Origin: Vibrio harveyi NBRC 15634 = ATCC 14126 = KCTC 12724 | Lineage (GTDB): Bacteria > Pseudomonadota > Gammaproteobacteria > Enterobacterales > Vibrionaceae | Direction of reading: 5' to 3' | NCBI RefSeq assembly: GCF_001591145.1 | Contig: NZ_BCUF01000015.1 | Location: 42,664 to 106,663 of the forward strand | Length of the DNA: 64,000 bases | Part shown: positions 35,164-45,688 of the stretch, in pieces | Position numbering within the stretch: position 1 is the stretch's first letter | How the letters are laid out: every line of letters starts with the position of its first letter | Translations under genes and position numbers: made by a program | The notes under the pieces: generated by a model | What the model was told of the DNA's origin: nothing | Seen by the model: the letters and a program-made list of their open reading frames with translations, nothing else | Database searches by the model: none

Positions 35164-35994
35164 ATGGATATCGATGCGTTGCGCAGCTTTCTTGCTTTTG
35201 TAGAAACGGGAAGTTTCACTCGTGCTGCCAAGCAGATCAATCGTACCCAATCAGCATTTAGTGCACAAATGCGTAAGCTGGAAGACGAGCTCAGTGTCAG
35301 CTTATTTGAAAAAGAAGGTCGCAATCTTGTCTTAAGTGAAGCGGGATTGGCACTACGCTCTCATGCAGAGCAACTAGTCAGCTTACATAATCAAGCGCTG
35401 AAACAGGTGAAACGCTATGAAAATAAGCGCCCTCTTCGCTTAGGTTGTCCAGAAGATTACAACGACAATATCCTGCCTAAAGTCATTCGTGTATTACAAC
35501 AATCTGAACCCACGTGTTCGATTCAAGTCTTCAGTGAGCCCAGCATCACCTTGAGAGAAAAGCTGGATGAAGGAAAGCTAGACGCCGCTATTGTGACTAG
35601 AGCACCGGACAGTGAAGAAGGTTATTGGCTAGCAAGCGACAAAGGCGTGTGGATTGCTCACCCTGATTTTAACATCGAGACCGCCCAACCTCTCCCTCTT
35701 GCCCTTTTCCAAACCGACTGCAAATACCATGCGGCAGCGGTAGACGGATTAACCAAACGTGGTATCCCTTATCAACTACTGGCGTGTTGCAATACAGCAT
35801 CGGCACAAAGAGCGATTGTACGTTCAGGCATGGCTATCGGTGCTATGGGCAGTATTAGCGTTAGCGATGATCTCGAGATCTTAAACGATATGCCATCGCT
35901 GCCTTCCGTGGATATAGTACTGGTCACGGGTGTTGAGCCTCATCCAATACTGGACAAAGAATGCTTGGCGCAATTGGTTGAGTTAATGGCTTAA
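35164..35994 (+). CDS. LysR-family transcriptional regulator
   Basis: The 276-residue protein has an N-terminal helix-turn-helix (FVETGSFTRAAKQINRTQSA) and a substrate-binding effector domain (about 88-276, RPLRLGCPEDYNDNILPKVI). It is divergent from the GST gene, the usual arrangement for a LysR activator and its target. The effector pocket has several cysteines (QTDCKYH and LLACCNT), which could sense electrophiles; that is speculation. The stop is 9 bases from the end of the convergent intradiol-dioxygenase gene. Confidence 0.92.
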   Translation: MDIDALRSFLAFVETGSFTRAAKQINRTQSAFSAQMRKLEDELSVSLFEKEGRNLVLSEAGLALRSHAEQLVSLHNQALKQVKRYENKRPLRLGCPEDYNDNILPKVIRVLQQSEPTCSIQVFSEPSITLREKLDEGKLDAAIVTRAPDSEEGYWLASDKGVWIAHPDFNIETAQPLPLALFQTDCKYHAAAVDGLTKRGIPYQLLACCNTASAQRAIVRSGMAIGAMGSISVSDDLEILNDMPSLPSVDIVLVTGVEPHPILDKECLAQLVELMA

Positions 35995-36003
35995 TCGGAT
36001 TAG

Positions 36004-36576
36004 CTAGCCAATCACAAAGTTAAATTCGCCCGTTAACCGCCCGTCGATTCGTATAGTTTCAAACTGCAGATAATCACGGGCTTTGCCTCCCCACCATTCA
36101 TCGCCAGTATTGCCTTTCAAGTACAACTGAGTGGTCAGAAGTTCTTGATTATCTCGCCACAACTTAACGTGAATGTGCGGTGGGCGAGAAGCATAAGGTA
36201 CAGGGTATAAGGTCTGAAACAAGTAGCGACCATCCGATTGAGTTTCGACTGCGCCAAAGCCAGCAAAGTGAGCATCAAACTTTTCGTTATTTGGTTGCTT
36301 AGGATGATCGTAAATCCCCTGCCCATCGCATTGCCAGATTTCTACTTTGATGCCTGAGGCAGGGTTTCCCGATGTATCTGATACTCTGCCTTGCAACACG
36401 ATAGGTTCACCGACCAAGCCTTCTGATTGCAGAATCAAGTTTTGACGAAGAGGAATATCCACTACTGGATAAAATGGTCCTTCTGTTTGTGCTGGCGTCG
36501 ACCGCATTGGTGTTTTCGCTTTTAAAGAGGGGGCGAACAACAATGTCCACAGTGCTAAAAAGTGTCTTCTTTCCAT
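36004..36576 (-). CDS. Exported intradiol ring-cleavage dioxygenase-like protein
   Basis: The start is set at MERRHFLALW (190 residues); GGTGG precedes it, and the longer frame crosses the art terminator. The N-terminus ERRHFLALWTLLFAPSLKA is signal-like with a twin-arginine pair, consistent with Tat export of a folded iron protein. The fold matches protocatechuate 3,4-dioxygenase-type enzymes. Likely Fe(III) ligands are Tyr in GIYDH, Tyr in VPYASRPP and the two His in PHIHVKLW. The substrate is unknown and no aromatic-degradation genes adjoin. Confidence 0.8.
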   Translation of the reverse strand: MERRHFLALWTLLFAPSLKAKTPMRSTPAQTEGPFYPVVDIPLRQNLILQSEGLVGEPIVLQGRVSDTSGNPASGIKVEIWQCDGQGIYDHPKQPNNEKFDAHFAGFGAVETQSDGRYLFQTLYPVPYASRPPHIHVKLWRDNQELLTTQLYLKGNTGDEWWGGKARDYLQFETIRIDGRLTGEFNFVIG

Positions 36577-36643
36577 GATGCCACCAATGCAATTGGGTTG
36601 AATTAAGTTTGGTGGAACTCGAGGAATTTGCCATGACAAATAT

Positions 36644-36680
36644 AAAAAATGCCCCTGCAAGAGAGTCATTCGCAGAGGCA
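36644..36680 (-). terminator. Intrinsic terminator of the art operon
   Basis: On the minus strand TGCCTCTGC pairs with GCAGGGGCA (plus-strand arms 36672-36680 and 36650-36658, one wobble), followed by a run of T. Confidence 0.85.
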
Positions 36681-36714
36681 CTGTGGAACTAAACGATGAG
36701 TGTTGATTGAAGGA

Positions 36715-37383
36715 TTATGCGGCTTCGAACGCCAATGCTTTCTTCTCTACCTGACGGAAAATGAGAGTCAGCACACCATTTACCGTTAAATAAAATGCGC
36801 CTGCAACACCAAATACTGTCAACGTATCGTAAGTTTGTGCGTTAATGCGCTGCGCGTAACCCATCAGATCCATGATCGTAATCGTACTTGCTAGTGACGT
36901 GCCTTTGAAGACCAAAATCACTTCGTTCGAGTAAGCCGGAACAGCACGACGAATAGCGTATGGCAGAAGCACTTTCAGTGTTGCTGTTTTGTTCATGCCT
37001 AATGCACGACACGCTTGCCATTGACCGGAAGGAATCGCGTTAAACGCTCCTTTGAACAACTGAGTGCTGTAAGCAGCGGTATTGAGTGCTAGTGCTAGCA
37101 TCGCACAGAACCAAGGTTGGCTTAACCATGTCCAGAATACGCTTTCTCTTACGACATCAAACTGACCTGGACCGTAATACACCAAGAAGATCTGCACCAA
37201 CAAAGGTGTACCAGTAAACAAGGTGATGATGCCACGACTTAACCAATGCAAACCCGGAGTACGTAAGATCAGAGTCAGCGTCATCATCAAAGCTAAGAGA
37301 CAGCCCACCACCAAAGAAGCGGCAGTCAATTGAAGGCTAGTGCCTAAGCCATCCAGCATTTGCCAAACATGTTGTTCGTTCAT
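36715..37383 (-). CDS. artM: Arginine ABC transporter permease ArtM
   Basis: The 222-residue permease has about five transmembrane helices and the EAA loop of amino-acid ABC transporters ([18 protein letters not shown]). It pairs with ArtQ to form the membrane channel for basic amino-acid import. Its start overlaps the stop of artQ by 4 bases (ATGA). It is last in the artP-artI-artQ-artM order on the minus strand and is followed by a strong terminator. Confidence 0.92.
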   Translation of the reverse strand: MNEQHVWQMLDGLGTSLQLTAASLVVGCLLALMMTLTLILRTPGLHWLSRGIITLFTGTPLLVQIFLVYYGPGQFDVVRESVFWTWLSQPWFCAMLALALNTAAYSTQLFKGAFNAIPSGQWQACRALGMNKTATLKVLLPYAIRRAVPAYSNEVILVFKGTSLASTITIMDLMGYAQRINAQTYDTLTVFGVAGAFYLTVNGVLTLIFRQVEKKALAFEAA

Positions 37384-38069
37384 GCGGTAGCCTCCTGTCC
37401 CATACTCATGCCTTGAATTGAGAACTTCTTATCAATCAGTTTTACGGCACGTTGCGTAATCAAAGTAATGCCTAAGTAAATCGCCGCAGCAGTTGCGTAC
37501 CATGTAAACGCTTCATGCGTTGCTGCAGATGTTAGCTGTGCTTGCTTCAATAAATCCGTTACGCCAATCAGTGATACAAGCGCGGTATCTTTCAGCAAAA
37601 CCAACCATTGGTTAGTTAAACCTGGTAGTGCGTGTCTTACTGCTTGTGGCAAAACAATGCGAACAAAAGCGTGTGCTTGACTGATGCCGAGTGCACTTGC
37701 TGCCTCTCTTTGCCCTCTTCCAACGGCTTTCAATGCGCCACGTAGAGTTTGAGAAGCATAAGAAGCGAAGATTAACGACAACGCCACCACGCCAGACAAG
37801 AACGGGCTAACCTCTATAAAGTCTCCGGTGATTAAAAACAGAACCTGCGTCGAACCAAAATAGATGAACAACACGACAAGGATTTCTGGCAAGCCACGTA
37901 CAATCGTCACAAACGCCGTCATTGGCCATTTAACGAAAACGCGGCGAGACATTTCACCACTGGCGAATACCACTGCCAGAATCAAACCGACTAATAGGCT
38001 TGTGAAGGCTAGCTGGACAGTCATCCAACTAGCTTGAACAAGCGATAAAGAGTAACCCGTTAGTGCCAT
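37380..38069 (-). CDS. artQ: Arginine ABC transporter permease ArtQ
   Basis: The 229-residue permease has the HisM/GlnP-type EAA loop ([18 protein letters not shown]). It has about five helices and forms a heterodimer with ArtM. It begins one base after the artI stop and overlaps artM by 4 bases, indicating tight co-translation. Confidence 0.92.
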   Translation of the reverse strand: MALTGYSLSLVQASWMTVQLAFTSLLVGLILAVVFASGEMSRRVFVKWPMTAFVTIVRGLPEILVVLFIYFGSTQVLFLITGDFIEVSPFLSGVVALSLIFASYASQTLRGALKAVGRGQREAASALGISQAHAFVRIVLPQAVRHALPGLTNQWLVLLKDTALVSLIGVTDLLKQAQLTSAATHEAFTWYATAAAIYLGITLITQRAVKLIDKKFSIQGMSMGQEATA

Positions 38070-38070
38070 A

Positions 38071-38802
38071 TTACTTACCGAAGTACTTGTTGTAGATTAC
38101 GTCGTATTCGCCGTTTGCTTTCACTGTTTTCAGTGCTGTGTTCAGCTTGTTCACTAGCTCGTCGTTACCTTTGTTTACTGCGATACCGAAACCGTTACCG
38201 AAGTATTTAGGGTTAGTGACGTGCTCACCCACGTAAGCTAGGTTGTCTTCTTTCTTGAACCATTCTGCTACGACTGCTGTGTCACCGAATACAGAATCAA
38301 TACGACCATTTTTCATATCGATGAACGCGTCTTGGTAGCTTGAGTAAGGAACCGCGGTTACGCCCGGCATTTGCTCAATCAGGTAACTTTGGTGTGTTGA
38401 ACCGTTTTGAACACCAACACGCTTACCTTCTAGTGCTTTTTGATCAGCCACTTTTTCTTTGATAGAAACAAACGCTGCTGAGTTGTCGTAGTAAGGGTCA
38501 GAAAAGTTCACTTGCTCCAAACGTGCATCAGTAATATCCATTGCAGAGATAGCCGCATCATAACGCTTGAATTTTAATGCAGGGATCAGGCTGTCAAAAG
38601 ACTGGTTGTGGAAGGTACATTTTGCTTCCATTTCTTTACATAGTGCGTTCGCCAGATCCACATCAAAACCTTGGATTTGGTTGTTTTCATCCATGTATTC
38701 GAACGGTGCGTAAGTCGCTTCCATCGCAAATTTGATCTCTTCTTGTGCTGCTGCGTTCGCTGAGACAAGGCCGATTAGTGAAGCTAGTAGAATCTTTTTC
38801 AT
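38071..38802 (-). CDS. artI: Periplasmic arginine-binding protein
   Basis: The 243-residue solute-binding protein has a signal peptide (cleavage near AAA-QEEIKF). The amino-acid-binding SBP3 fold shows [20 protein letters not shown] near the start, then [20 protein letters not shown], and [12 protein letters not shown] in the second lobe. The operon context indicates arginine; lysine or ornithine could also be bound. An 88-base gap separates it from artP, where only a weak hairpin is seen. Confidence 0.92.
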   Translation of the reverse strand: MKKILLASLIGLVSANAAAQEEIKFAMEATYAPFEYMDENNQIQGFDVDLANALCKEMEAKCTFHNQSFDSLIPALKFKRYDAAISAMDITDARLEQVNFSDPYYDNSAAFVSIKEKVADQKALEGKRVGVQNGSTHQSYLIEQMPGVTAVPYSSYQDAFIDMKNGRIDSVFGDTAVVAEWFKKEDNLAYVGEHVTNPKYFGNGFGIAVNKGNDELVNKLNTALKTVKANGEYDVIYNKYFGK

Positions 38803-38890
38803 TGCAATACTCCGTGTGTACTTAGTGGGCTGACACTCGCAATGACAGCCGAGCTTATCTGTTAAATAGACTGAACTTTAAAAACGTAAT

Positions 38891-39619
38891 TTAGTGATTT
38901 AGGTAATCGGCAAACTGAGTGGTTTGCGGATTAACAAATGCGTCGTGCGTACCGTGCTCTACGATGTGCCCTTTTTCTAGGTATAGAACATGGCTAGCGA
39001 TTTTCTTGGCGAAATCCACCTCATGGGTCACAACAACTTGTGTAATTCCCGTTTCGCTTAAATCATTAATAATCTTGACCACTTGATTCGTAATTTCAGG
39101 GTCAAGCGCTGCGGTAGGCTCATCAAAAAGTAATACTTCTGGTTTCATCATCAGCGCACGGGCTATCGCCACACGTTGTTGCTGACCACCAGAAAGTTGC
39201 ATCGGCCATGCATCCGCTTTGTCTGCCAAATGCAGCGTTGCGAGAATTTGCATTGCCTGCTTCTTCGCTTGTTCTTTATCCATGCCAGAGACTTTTACCG
39301 GAGCCTCAATCAGGTTCTCCATCACTGTCATGTGTGGCCATAGATTGTACTGTTGGAAAACCATGCCCACTTTACGACGAAGCGCTAAACCTTGTTTCTC
39401 TTTGATTTCAGTTGAAAAGTCGAATGCGTCATCAGCGATGTTTAATTGCCCATTATCCGCGCCTTCAAGAAGGTTAAGAACACGTAGTAGAGAGCTCTTC
39501 CCTGCACCACTTGGACCGAGTAACACCAGCGTTTCACCGCTTTCACAATTAAAACTGACATCGTGTAAAACTTGGGTATCGCCGTAAGATTTATTGATAC
39601 TTTTAACTTGAATACTCAT
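38891..39619 (-). CDS. artP: Arginine ABC transporter ATP-binding protein ArtP
   Basis: The ABC ATPase has Walker [12 protein letters not shown], signature [15 protein letters not shown] and Walker [14 protein letters not shown]. The start [13 protein letters not shown] is chosen because it matches the usual ArtP N-terminus; an in-frame ATG five codons upstream is possible. It heads the operon. AT-rich sequence with ATGCA/TGTAT elements lies upstream near 39677-39700, but I could not fit a proper ArgR box. Confidence 0.93.
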   Translation of the reverse strand: MSIQVKSINKSYGDTQVLHDVSFNCESGETLVLLGPSGAGKSSLLRVLNLLEGADNGQLNIADDAFDFSTEIKEKQGLALRRKVGMVFQQYNLWPHMTVMENLIEAPVKVSGMDKEQAKKQAMQILATLHLADKADAWPMQLSGGQQQRVAIARALMMKPEVLLFDEPTAALDPEITNQVVKIINDLSETGITQVVVTHEVDFAKKIASHVLYLEKGHIVEHGTHDAFVNPQTTQFADYLNH

Positions 39620-39823
39620 GCTGCCATACTGCATTAATTGTCATCTGGGGGTTATACTAGCAAGAAAGAGATTTTATGCAATAAAAATGTATAAAAATTT
39701 AGATTGTTAATTTTTTGTATAATAAACAACCAACATAGCAGAGTATATGACTGGTGCAATGAGTTTAGGTTTTAACGAGATTTGTTGAAAAACCTAATGG
39801 AAAGGAAGTCAATGAAAAGCAAT

Positions 39824-39849
39824 AAAAAGAGAGGCATGCGCCTCTCTTT
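39824..39849 (-). terminator. Intrinsic terminator of the chemoreceptor gene
   Basis: Arms 39826-39835 (AAAGAGAGGC) and 39840-39849 (GCCTCTCTTT) form a perfect 10-base stem, with T residues after it on the minus strand. Confidence 0.85.
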
Positions 39850-39884
39850 CGTTGGTGTTAAGTCTTAAACTTGAACGATATAAC

Positions 39885-41777
39885 TTAGTTCAACTTAAAC
39901 ATGCTGACACTATCACGAAGCTTATTCGACATCGCAATCAAGGCTTCTGATGTATCCACATTGTCTTGAACATCTACCGTCGTATCACGTGCAAGATCAT
40001 TCACGTTAATCACGCTTTCGTTGATCTCATGCGCCACCTGAGATTGCTCTTCAGCCGCAGTGGCAATTTGGTGGTTCATATCTTGGATTCGCTGGATTTC
40101 ATGGCGAATCTGGTCTAGAGATAACGTCGCCTCTTCTGCCTTATCAAGCGTGCGTTTTGCACTGTCCGAGTTGTCTTGCATCAGCAATACCGACTTGTTC
40201 GCTTGCTCTTGCAGAACTTCAATCATCGATTGGATCTCATTGGTGCTTTGTTGCGTTTTCGTCGCAAGAGAGCGAACTTCATCCGCTACTACAGCAAAAC
40301 CGCGACCATGCTCACCAGCACGTGCAGCTTCAATAGCAGCATTCAGTGCAAGCAGGTTCGTTTGATCAGCAATGCCACGAATCACATCCAGAATACCGCC
40401 GACATTTTCCGTTTCAGTATGAACGTTACGTATCACCTGTTGGACCTGGTTGATGTCGTTTACAAGCGTCGTAATATCAGAGTTCATTTGAGCAACAACC
40501 GTCAAACCTTGCTCTGAGCTGTTATTTGCATCGCTTGATGAGCTTGATGCCTCAACCGCACTTTGGGCAACCTCAGCCACCGTTGCTGTCATCTCGTTCA
40601 TTGCGGTTGCAACTTGCTCCAGTTGCATCATTTGAGATTTAGATGAGCCATCCACTTTGATAGATGAACGCTCCAGCTTGCTCGACGCTTCAATAAGCTC
40701 TTCCGAAGACAAATTGATGTCGGTGATCATAGTCTTCAACTTATCTGCCATTAACAATGTTGAACGATACACACCAATGTCACTGCCTTTTGCAGCTGGA
40801 ATATCAGTCAGATCACCATTCGCAATCTTGTCGACTAGACGTTCAATCTCTTTCGGCTCGCCACCAATTGGGTTGTACAACAACTTTTGAATTAACAATG
40901 ACGCACCTAGCGTGCCAATAATAATGAACACAAGACCAGAAACTAAGTTGGTGATCACTGCTTCACGAGACGTCGCTTTAATGTCTTCCCAGCTCGCGAA
41001 AGCCCAAACGGTCCAACCAAGCGCTTTCGAACGTTCAGATACAACGTAAAACTCACCACGGTCTGGAACCGTGTAAGAGTGTGAGCTAGATGCATCACTC
41101 GCGTACTGCTTGTATGAAGGTCGTAACTCAAACAAATCTTCGCCGACAAGCTGCTCTTCATACGCCGCCATCAAGTAACCATCTTCACGAGCAACAAAAA
41201 CATTGCTGTCTTCCGCCAACCCATTAATGAAGCGAGTCAAATCGTTCATCAGCAGACTCAAACCAACAATCGCCACGACCTCACCGTTTCGTTTTACCGG
41301 AATAACGAGAGAAATAGACATCTGTCCCGTACTCGCTTTAAACGGCTTAGTGACAACTTGGTCCTGCCCAGACATAGCCTTTACATACCACTCCCTTTGC
41401 AGCTTTTTAGCATTAAAAGTTGGATGCAGACCTTTTGAATCTGAATCGTAAAGAGTTCCGTCAGGAAGCGCGATAAAGTAGTTGGAAACCCCGAGGCTCT
41501 TTGTACCTTGAACCAACATCTCCACCATACGGTTATCAATAGATGCAGTTTGGTTGTTGACTTCAATGGCAGACGCTGTCGCTTCTAAGCTCGTAAAGTA
41601 AGTTTGGATCTTTTGTTCAACAGCTGACGTTATTAAATGTGTACTGGTAGAAAGGTTAGTTTGGTAAGAGTTTGTGGAAGAAGAGTTAATTTGGTTGTAA
41701 CTCAACACTGAAATAATAGTTACGATCGTAATTATTAAAATACCTATTGATGCTAAAAGTTTATTCTTTGCATTCAT
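39885..41777 (-). CDS. Methyl-accepting chemotaxis protein with dCache sensor
   Basis: The start is the ATG at 41777 (630 residues); the frame extends upstream only to a TTG codon. It has TM1 (about 7-27), a large periplasmic double-Cache domain (about 35-265, with [17 protein letters not shown] and [17 protein letters not shown]), TM2 (about 270-295), HAMP and a methyl-accepting signalling domain. The hairpin tip is intact ([20 protein letters not shown]). dCache receptors often sense amino acids or carboxylates; the ligand here is unknown. It lies upstream of artP on the same strand, separated by a terminator. Confidence 0.93.
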   Translation of the reverse strand: MNAKNKLLASIGILIITIVTIISVLSYNQINSSSTNSYQTNLSTSTHLITSAVEQKIQTYFTSLEATASAIEVNNQTASIDNRMVEMLVQGTKSLGVSNYFIALPDGTLYDSDSKGLHPTFNAKKLQREWYVKAMSGQDQVVTKPFKASTGQMSISLVIPVKRNGEVVAIVGLSLLMNDLTRFINGLAEDSNVFVAREDGYLMAAYEEQLVGEDLFELRPSYKQYASDASSSHSYTVPDRGEFYVVSERSKALGWTVWAFASWEDIKATSREAVITNLVSGLVFIIIGTLGASLLIQKLLYNPIGGEPKEIERLVDKIANGDLTDIPAAKGSDIGVYRSTLLMADKLKTMITDINLSSEELIEASSKLERSSIKVDGSSKSQMMQLEQVATAMNEMTATVAEVAQSAVEASSSSSDANNSSEQGLTVVAQMNSDITTLVNDINQVQQVIRNVHTETENVGGILDVIRGIADQTNLLALNAAIEAARAGEHGRGFAVVADEVRSLATKTQQSTNEIQSMIEVLQEQANKSVLLMQDNSDSAKRTLDKAEEATLSLDQIRHEIQRIQDMNHQIATAAEEQSQVAHEINESVINVNDLARDTTVDVQDNVDTSEALIAMSNKLRDSVSMFKLN

Positions 41778-42405
41778 GCGACATTTATCCAAAAGGGTCA
41801 AATGTTTACTTATTGTAAACAAGCGATTAAATAAAATACTTATATTTTTTCTATCTGACTTTTATAAGTGTATATAGACAAAAAAAGTTAGTTTCATATG
41901 CACTTTCAATATAAGAAAGTGGCAATGAACTGAATAAACAAAAGGCGGCTAGCCGTGTGAGGACTATCTAGCACAACTTCGGATTTATACGCTCTATATG
42001 CCAAAACTGAAAGAACCCCAGCGAGGCGAACTATATTGCCACTCTATTTTACCTTTATGAGTTTATTTTGATAATCATTTTGATGAATAACTCAACAAAG
42101 ATCACTTTTAAAATATAAAATCTGATGCTTATTTTAGCTCTTCATGAAATACCATCGTAAATACGTAAATTTTCATTTTGAAAAGAACTAGAAATATCGA
42201 AACTTTTATTCTTCAAGTTTCATTTTTGAGACAGTAAATATTAATTTTATAAATTACTGAATGGCGACAACTATTGATTCGATATAAAAGTGATAAACCA
42301 AAAGACACACTCACCCTTCCTTGAATTGGTCATACCTATCGCTAATACTTCTTCTTAATTTGATTCGCAATTTGAGTAATCAACATTTTTGATTGGGACA
42401 ACTCA
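41778..42405. other. Divergent intergenic region (628 bp)
   Basis: It lies between the chemoreceptor and the glycosidase-like gene. It is very AT-rich except for 41940-42060, a more GC-rich patch with the palindrome GGCTAGCC whose role is unknown. A partial Fur-box-like dyad is at 42069-42083. No c-di-GMP riboswitch signature and no ORF with a ribosome-binding site were seen. Confidence 0.45.
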
Positions 42406-44640
42406 ATGATGAAGCCAATGCATTTTATGCTCTCAGCTTTGGGCGCTCTGAGCTTACTTTCTGCGCCTATGACATGGGCAGCGACAGCAATCATTCTACC
42501 AGGGTTACATGAACAAGGCGTTGATATGCAAGATACCCCAATCTCAGCCGCTGCTGCGATTGAATGGGAGCTAGAGAATGCCGATGTTGTTTTTGGAACG
42601 TATCCAAACAAAGCTGATAACGAGCGCGTCAAAGCCATTGGCTACATGTACAACCAAAAACTTGAACTCAATACAGGATGGGTAGAAAACGATATTCGCA
42701 ACGAGGCAGAGCTGAATGGGATTGATTACGAGGATTACTTTCTCCATTTTGCCGAAGACACCATCATCGCCGAGGTAGACGAAACTCATGGCGAAAATAC
42801 CCTGCTTATTCGAAAACCGATGATCGTTGGCTATACCGCTAGCGCCGACCACGCCGGTTTTTGGCTATATCAATCACCGCCATGGAACGCTGACGTATTC
42901 GGTCAAGCTCATAATGGCGGGGCGCTCTATGTTTATCACTCAGAAAAGTTCGACCGCTTAGCTTTTAAGTTCACCCAATTTGCTCAAGGCGGCAGCTTCA
43001 CCATTGAATACCCTTCTTCTGTCGATTCGTTCGGTCGGGTAACGGAATGGACAAGCTTCGATATTAAGAGAGACAAAACCGAGAGCATGACCAAAAACCA
43101 GACTGTAAACTGGTCTGTTCCATCAGATTGGGTTCGTGCCACAACGCACGATGGCAGTGGACAAACCTATGGCGGCGGTCAGTACTTTGGTTCGACCTTC
43201 TTGCGAGATGGTGGTCGCTTGTATGTTGCGAGAGTGACTTGGCATGGTGACAATATTGAGAATCGCCCTCACCTAAAAGAAGTGAAGCTCAAGAACAGTT
43301 TTCCAACCGTTAAGTTGACGAATGCACCAACGGCAACACCTGACGGAAAAACGATTCAACGTTGGCGCAAAATTCGTGGCTTTGATAAATCTGCGGATCT
43401 TAACCAAGACAATTATCTCTCTTGGAATGAATATAAAAACCGCTCAAACAAAAATGCGACCGCTCGTTTCCGTTGGGAGTCTCGAGTCATTCCATTTGGG
43501 CGAATGTGGAACCAAACCTCCTCGTGGGCATTAACCAATCTCGGCAATCCCAACTTTGCCAATGCAGTTCACCACTATTACCAAGCAGAATGGGCGAAAC
43601 AAGGCTTAAACGGTGCATACAATGACGATACAAACAAACTGCTTGGTGCAAATCAGTTCTACATCTATTCCGGTGGTATGGTAGATGAACTTGGTTTGGT
43701 TGCAGGAAGCCAAGCCGCTGATGATGCGTACAAAGCTCAGTTTTCGGCATTCTTAAACAAACTGGCAACGCTGGATCCGGATGCGCTAATTGGTCTCAAC
43801 ATAGGCACGGCAAACTTATATGGTCGCAATGGACAGAGTCATTTAGTTAAAGCAGGTTCCCTGTACTTACGGGAGCACTATCTATTCCCTTCTACTGGCT
43901 TTAGTGGCTATGCAGGTTTGGCTAAATTCTGGGATAACGCCGCTCTCGCCAAAGTAGGTCAGAAAGTGATTTACCAAGCAACAACACGTTATGGTCGAGT
44001 TCAGTACTTCGGAAACACTGAAGACAATTGGAAGCAGGATCAATACTCTGCACTAGCAGCGTTCTACTTAAATCACCACTCGGGATACAGCTATTTTAAT
44101 CAATGGAACAGCGGTTATCTGTACGGCAGCAACAACACCACTGTCGACAACTTCTGGAAAGCCGGAGTACCCAAAAACATCGCTTATCAACCAAGTGCAT
44201 TACTTGCCGTTGATCTAGGCGAACCAGTAAATCAAATCCCAGAAGGCTTTACAGCAATACCTTTGATGATGTCCACCAGCACTCCTTCAGCCGCTGATTA
44301 CACCGTGGTTGGTGACTCTTCCATGAATGAAGTGGTGCACGCAGATCTGCCCGATGGTCTTGCTCACGTCCTACCGACATATACCTATTTTGCCTTTCGC
44401 TCAGAGGAATCCGTAGTTTCTGATGGTCCAATTGAGATGGTGTTAGCAAGAGAATTTAGCAAAGGGCGCGTGTTATATCGCACAGATTTTTTTGGCAAAA
44501 GCGCGGACTATTTTACTGCGCCCAAAATCACCATCACGCTAGACAAACCAATGCGACCTGTCGACAAGGATGGCAATGTCGGAGACTATGTTTCCGACAT
44601 TCATATTGGTGGATACGAAGGACTGTTCTTACTGTATTGA
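42406..44640 (+). CDS. Large exported protein, possible TIM-barrel glycoside hydrolase with EF-hand loop
   Basis: The 744-residue protein has a signal peptide (cleavage near WA-ATA). An N-terminal carbohydrate-binding-like beta region spans about 90-310. Near residue 330 is a calcium-type loop, DLNQDNYLSWNEY (D-x-N-x-D-x-Y-x-S-x-x-E), as in EF-hands or dockerins. A second half (about 350-640) has alternating alpha/beta pattern and many aromatics (LNHHSGYSYFNQWNSGYLYG), suggestive of a glycosidase barrel. I recognise no catalytic signature, so the enzyme class is tentative. It is monocistronic; GGGACAAC lies before the start. Confidence 0.55.
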   Translation: MMKPMHFMLSALGALSLLSAPMTWAATAIILPGLHEQGVDMQDTPISAAAAIEWELENADVVFGTYPNKADNERVKAIGYMYNQKLELNTGWVENDIRNEAELNGIDYEDYFLHFAEDTIIAEVDETHGENTLLIRKPMIVGYTASADHAGFWLYQSPPWNADVFGQAHNGGALYVYHSEKFDRLAFKFTQFAQGGSFTIEYPSSVDSFGRVTEWTSFDIKRDKTESMTKNQTVNWSVPSDWVRATTHDGSGQTYGGGQYFGSTFLRDGGRLYVARVTWHGDNIENRPHLKEVKLKNSFPTVKLTNAPTATPDGKTIQRWRKIRGFDKSADLNQDNYLSWNEYKNRSNKNATARFRWESRVIPFGRMWNQTSSWALTNLGNPNFANAVHHYYQAEWAKQGLNGAYNDDTNKLLGANQFYIYSGGMVDELGLVAGSQAADDAYKAQFSAFLNKLATLDPDALIGLNIGTANLYGRNGQSHLVKAGSLYLREHYLFPSTGFSGYAGLAKFWDNAALAKVGQKVIYQATTRYGRVQYFGNTEDNWKQDQYSALAAFYLNHHSGYSYFNQWNSGYLYGSNNTTVDNFWKAGVPKNIAYQPSALLAVDLGEPVNQIPEGFTAIPLMMSTSTPSAADYTVVGDSSMNEVVHADLPDGLAHVLPTYTYFAFRSEESVVSDGPIEMVLAREFSKGRVLYRTDFFGKSADYFTAPKITITLDKPMRPVDKDGNVGDYVSDIHIGGYEGLFLLY

Positions 44641-44832
44641 TCCGCGACTTAAGCCCCCTTTCCCGCAACCTTGCTCAACATCCTTCATGTAATTATCGCA
44701 CTTGATTATCAAATCATTTTTGACAGTGACTCAAAGCGTTCGCTATTTATCCCTTCCTATCTTGAGCCTACTATCACTTCGAAAACACAGTGCACGACTC
44801 AACTTCGCACGAATAAAAATAAGGAATTCAGT

Positions 44833-45630
44833 ATGACTCAAACTAACACGTCAAAAGCTATAAAACTCGGTGTCACTAACCTCTCATTTCATCGTGTCAC
44901 TGCTTCTCTTGTCAGCCATATACTCAATGATATGGGTTTTGAGGTCGAGCGTATTTATTCACCCCATGAAGAGAACTTCTCAAAGCTCAAATCTGGTGAA
45001 ATCGACATGCTTTCTTCGGCTTGGTTACCATCAAGTCACGGCATTTACAAAGCATCGGTAGAAGAAGTACAACCCCTACTGGAGCTCGGCTTACACTACG
45101 AACCTTACGCACTTTGGGGTGTACCAGATTACGTTCCAGAAGCACTCGTATCAGAAGTGAGCGACCTGACTAAACCTGAAGTTGTAGCGAAAATGAAATC
45201 CGATATTCAAGGCATCAACCCTGGTGCAGGCATTACGCGCTTTTCGATCAAGATGATGGACGAATACGCACTAACCCAAGCAGGCTACCATTTCCACACA
45301 GGGACGGAAGAAGATTGCTTTACTGCATTTGAGAAGGCGGTAGAGAACAAACAATGGGTTATCGTGCCGCTTTGGAAGCCTCAATTTCTTCACTATAAGT
45401 ACGCAATTCGAGAAATCGCAGAACCAAAAGGTTTGCTGGGTATTGTCGATAAAGCGGTATTGCTATTGCGCCAAGACAAATCAGATAAATTTACTCAAGA
45501 TGAGTTGAATAGATTGGACACGCTCCGTTTCTCAAACGATATCATTGCGGAATTGGATTACAAAATCTGTCGTGAAGGACGAGATTTAGACACGGTGACA
45601 CGTGAGTGGTTGGATAACCAAGCGCAATAG
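44833..45630 (+). CDS. OpuAC/ProX-type betaine-binding protein without signal peptide
   Basis: The 265-residue protein resembles the glycine-betaine-binding domain of ABC importers: KLGVTNLSFHRVTASLVSHI at the start, EIDMLSSAWLPSSHG, PGAGITRF and VPLWKPQFLHYKYAIRE. Its aromatic residues would form the cation-pi cage. The start ATG at 44833 has AAGGAAT before it. Neither this start nor the upstream extension gives a signal peptide or lipobox, and no permease or ATPase adjoins. It may be cytoplasmic, perhaps a ligand sensor or scavenger. Confidence 0.75.
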   Translation: MTQTNTSKAIKLGVTNLSFHRVTASLVSHILNDMGFEVERIYSPHEENFSKLKSGEIDMLSSAWLPSSHGIYKASVEEVQPLLELGLHYEPYALWGVPDYVPEALVSEVSDLTKPEVVAKMKSDIQGINPGAGITRFSIKMMDEYALTQAGYHFHTGTEEDCFTAFEKAVENKQWVIVPLWKPQFLHYKYAIREIAEPKGLLGIVDKAVLLLRQDKSDKFTQDELNRLDTLRFSNDIIAELDYKICREGRDLDTVTREWLDNQAQ

Positions 45631-45649
45631 ACTTAATTACAATCTCAGT

Positions 45650-45680
45650 GCCTTGCCGTGCTTAACGCGTATGGCAAGGC
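45650..45680. terminator. Hairpin between convergent genes
   Basis: GCCTTGCC at 45650-45657 pairs with GGCAAGGC at 45673-45680 across a 15-base loop. No T-run follows, so termination is only presumed. Confidence 0.4.
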
Positions 45681-45688
45681 TCGGTGCG

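Noticed and set aside
39670..39730. ArgR box upstream of artP
   Set aside because: The half-sites ATGCA and ATGTA are present, but the spacing and bases do not fit the 18-base ARG box.
41940..42060. c-di-GMP (GEMM) riboswitch before the glycosidase-like gene
   Set aside because: The GC-richer patch lacks the GEMM core sequences.
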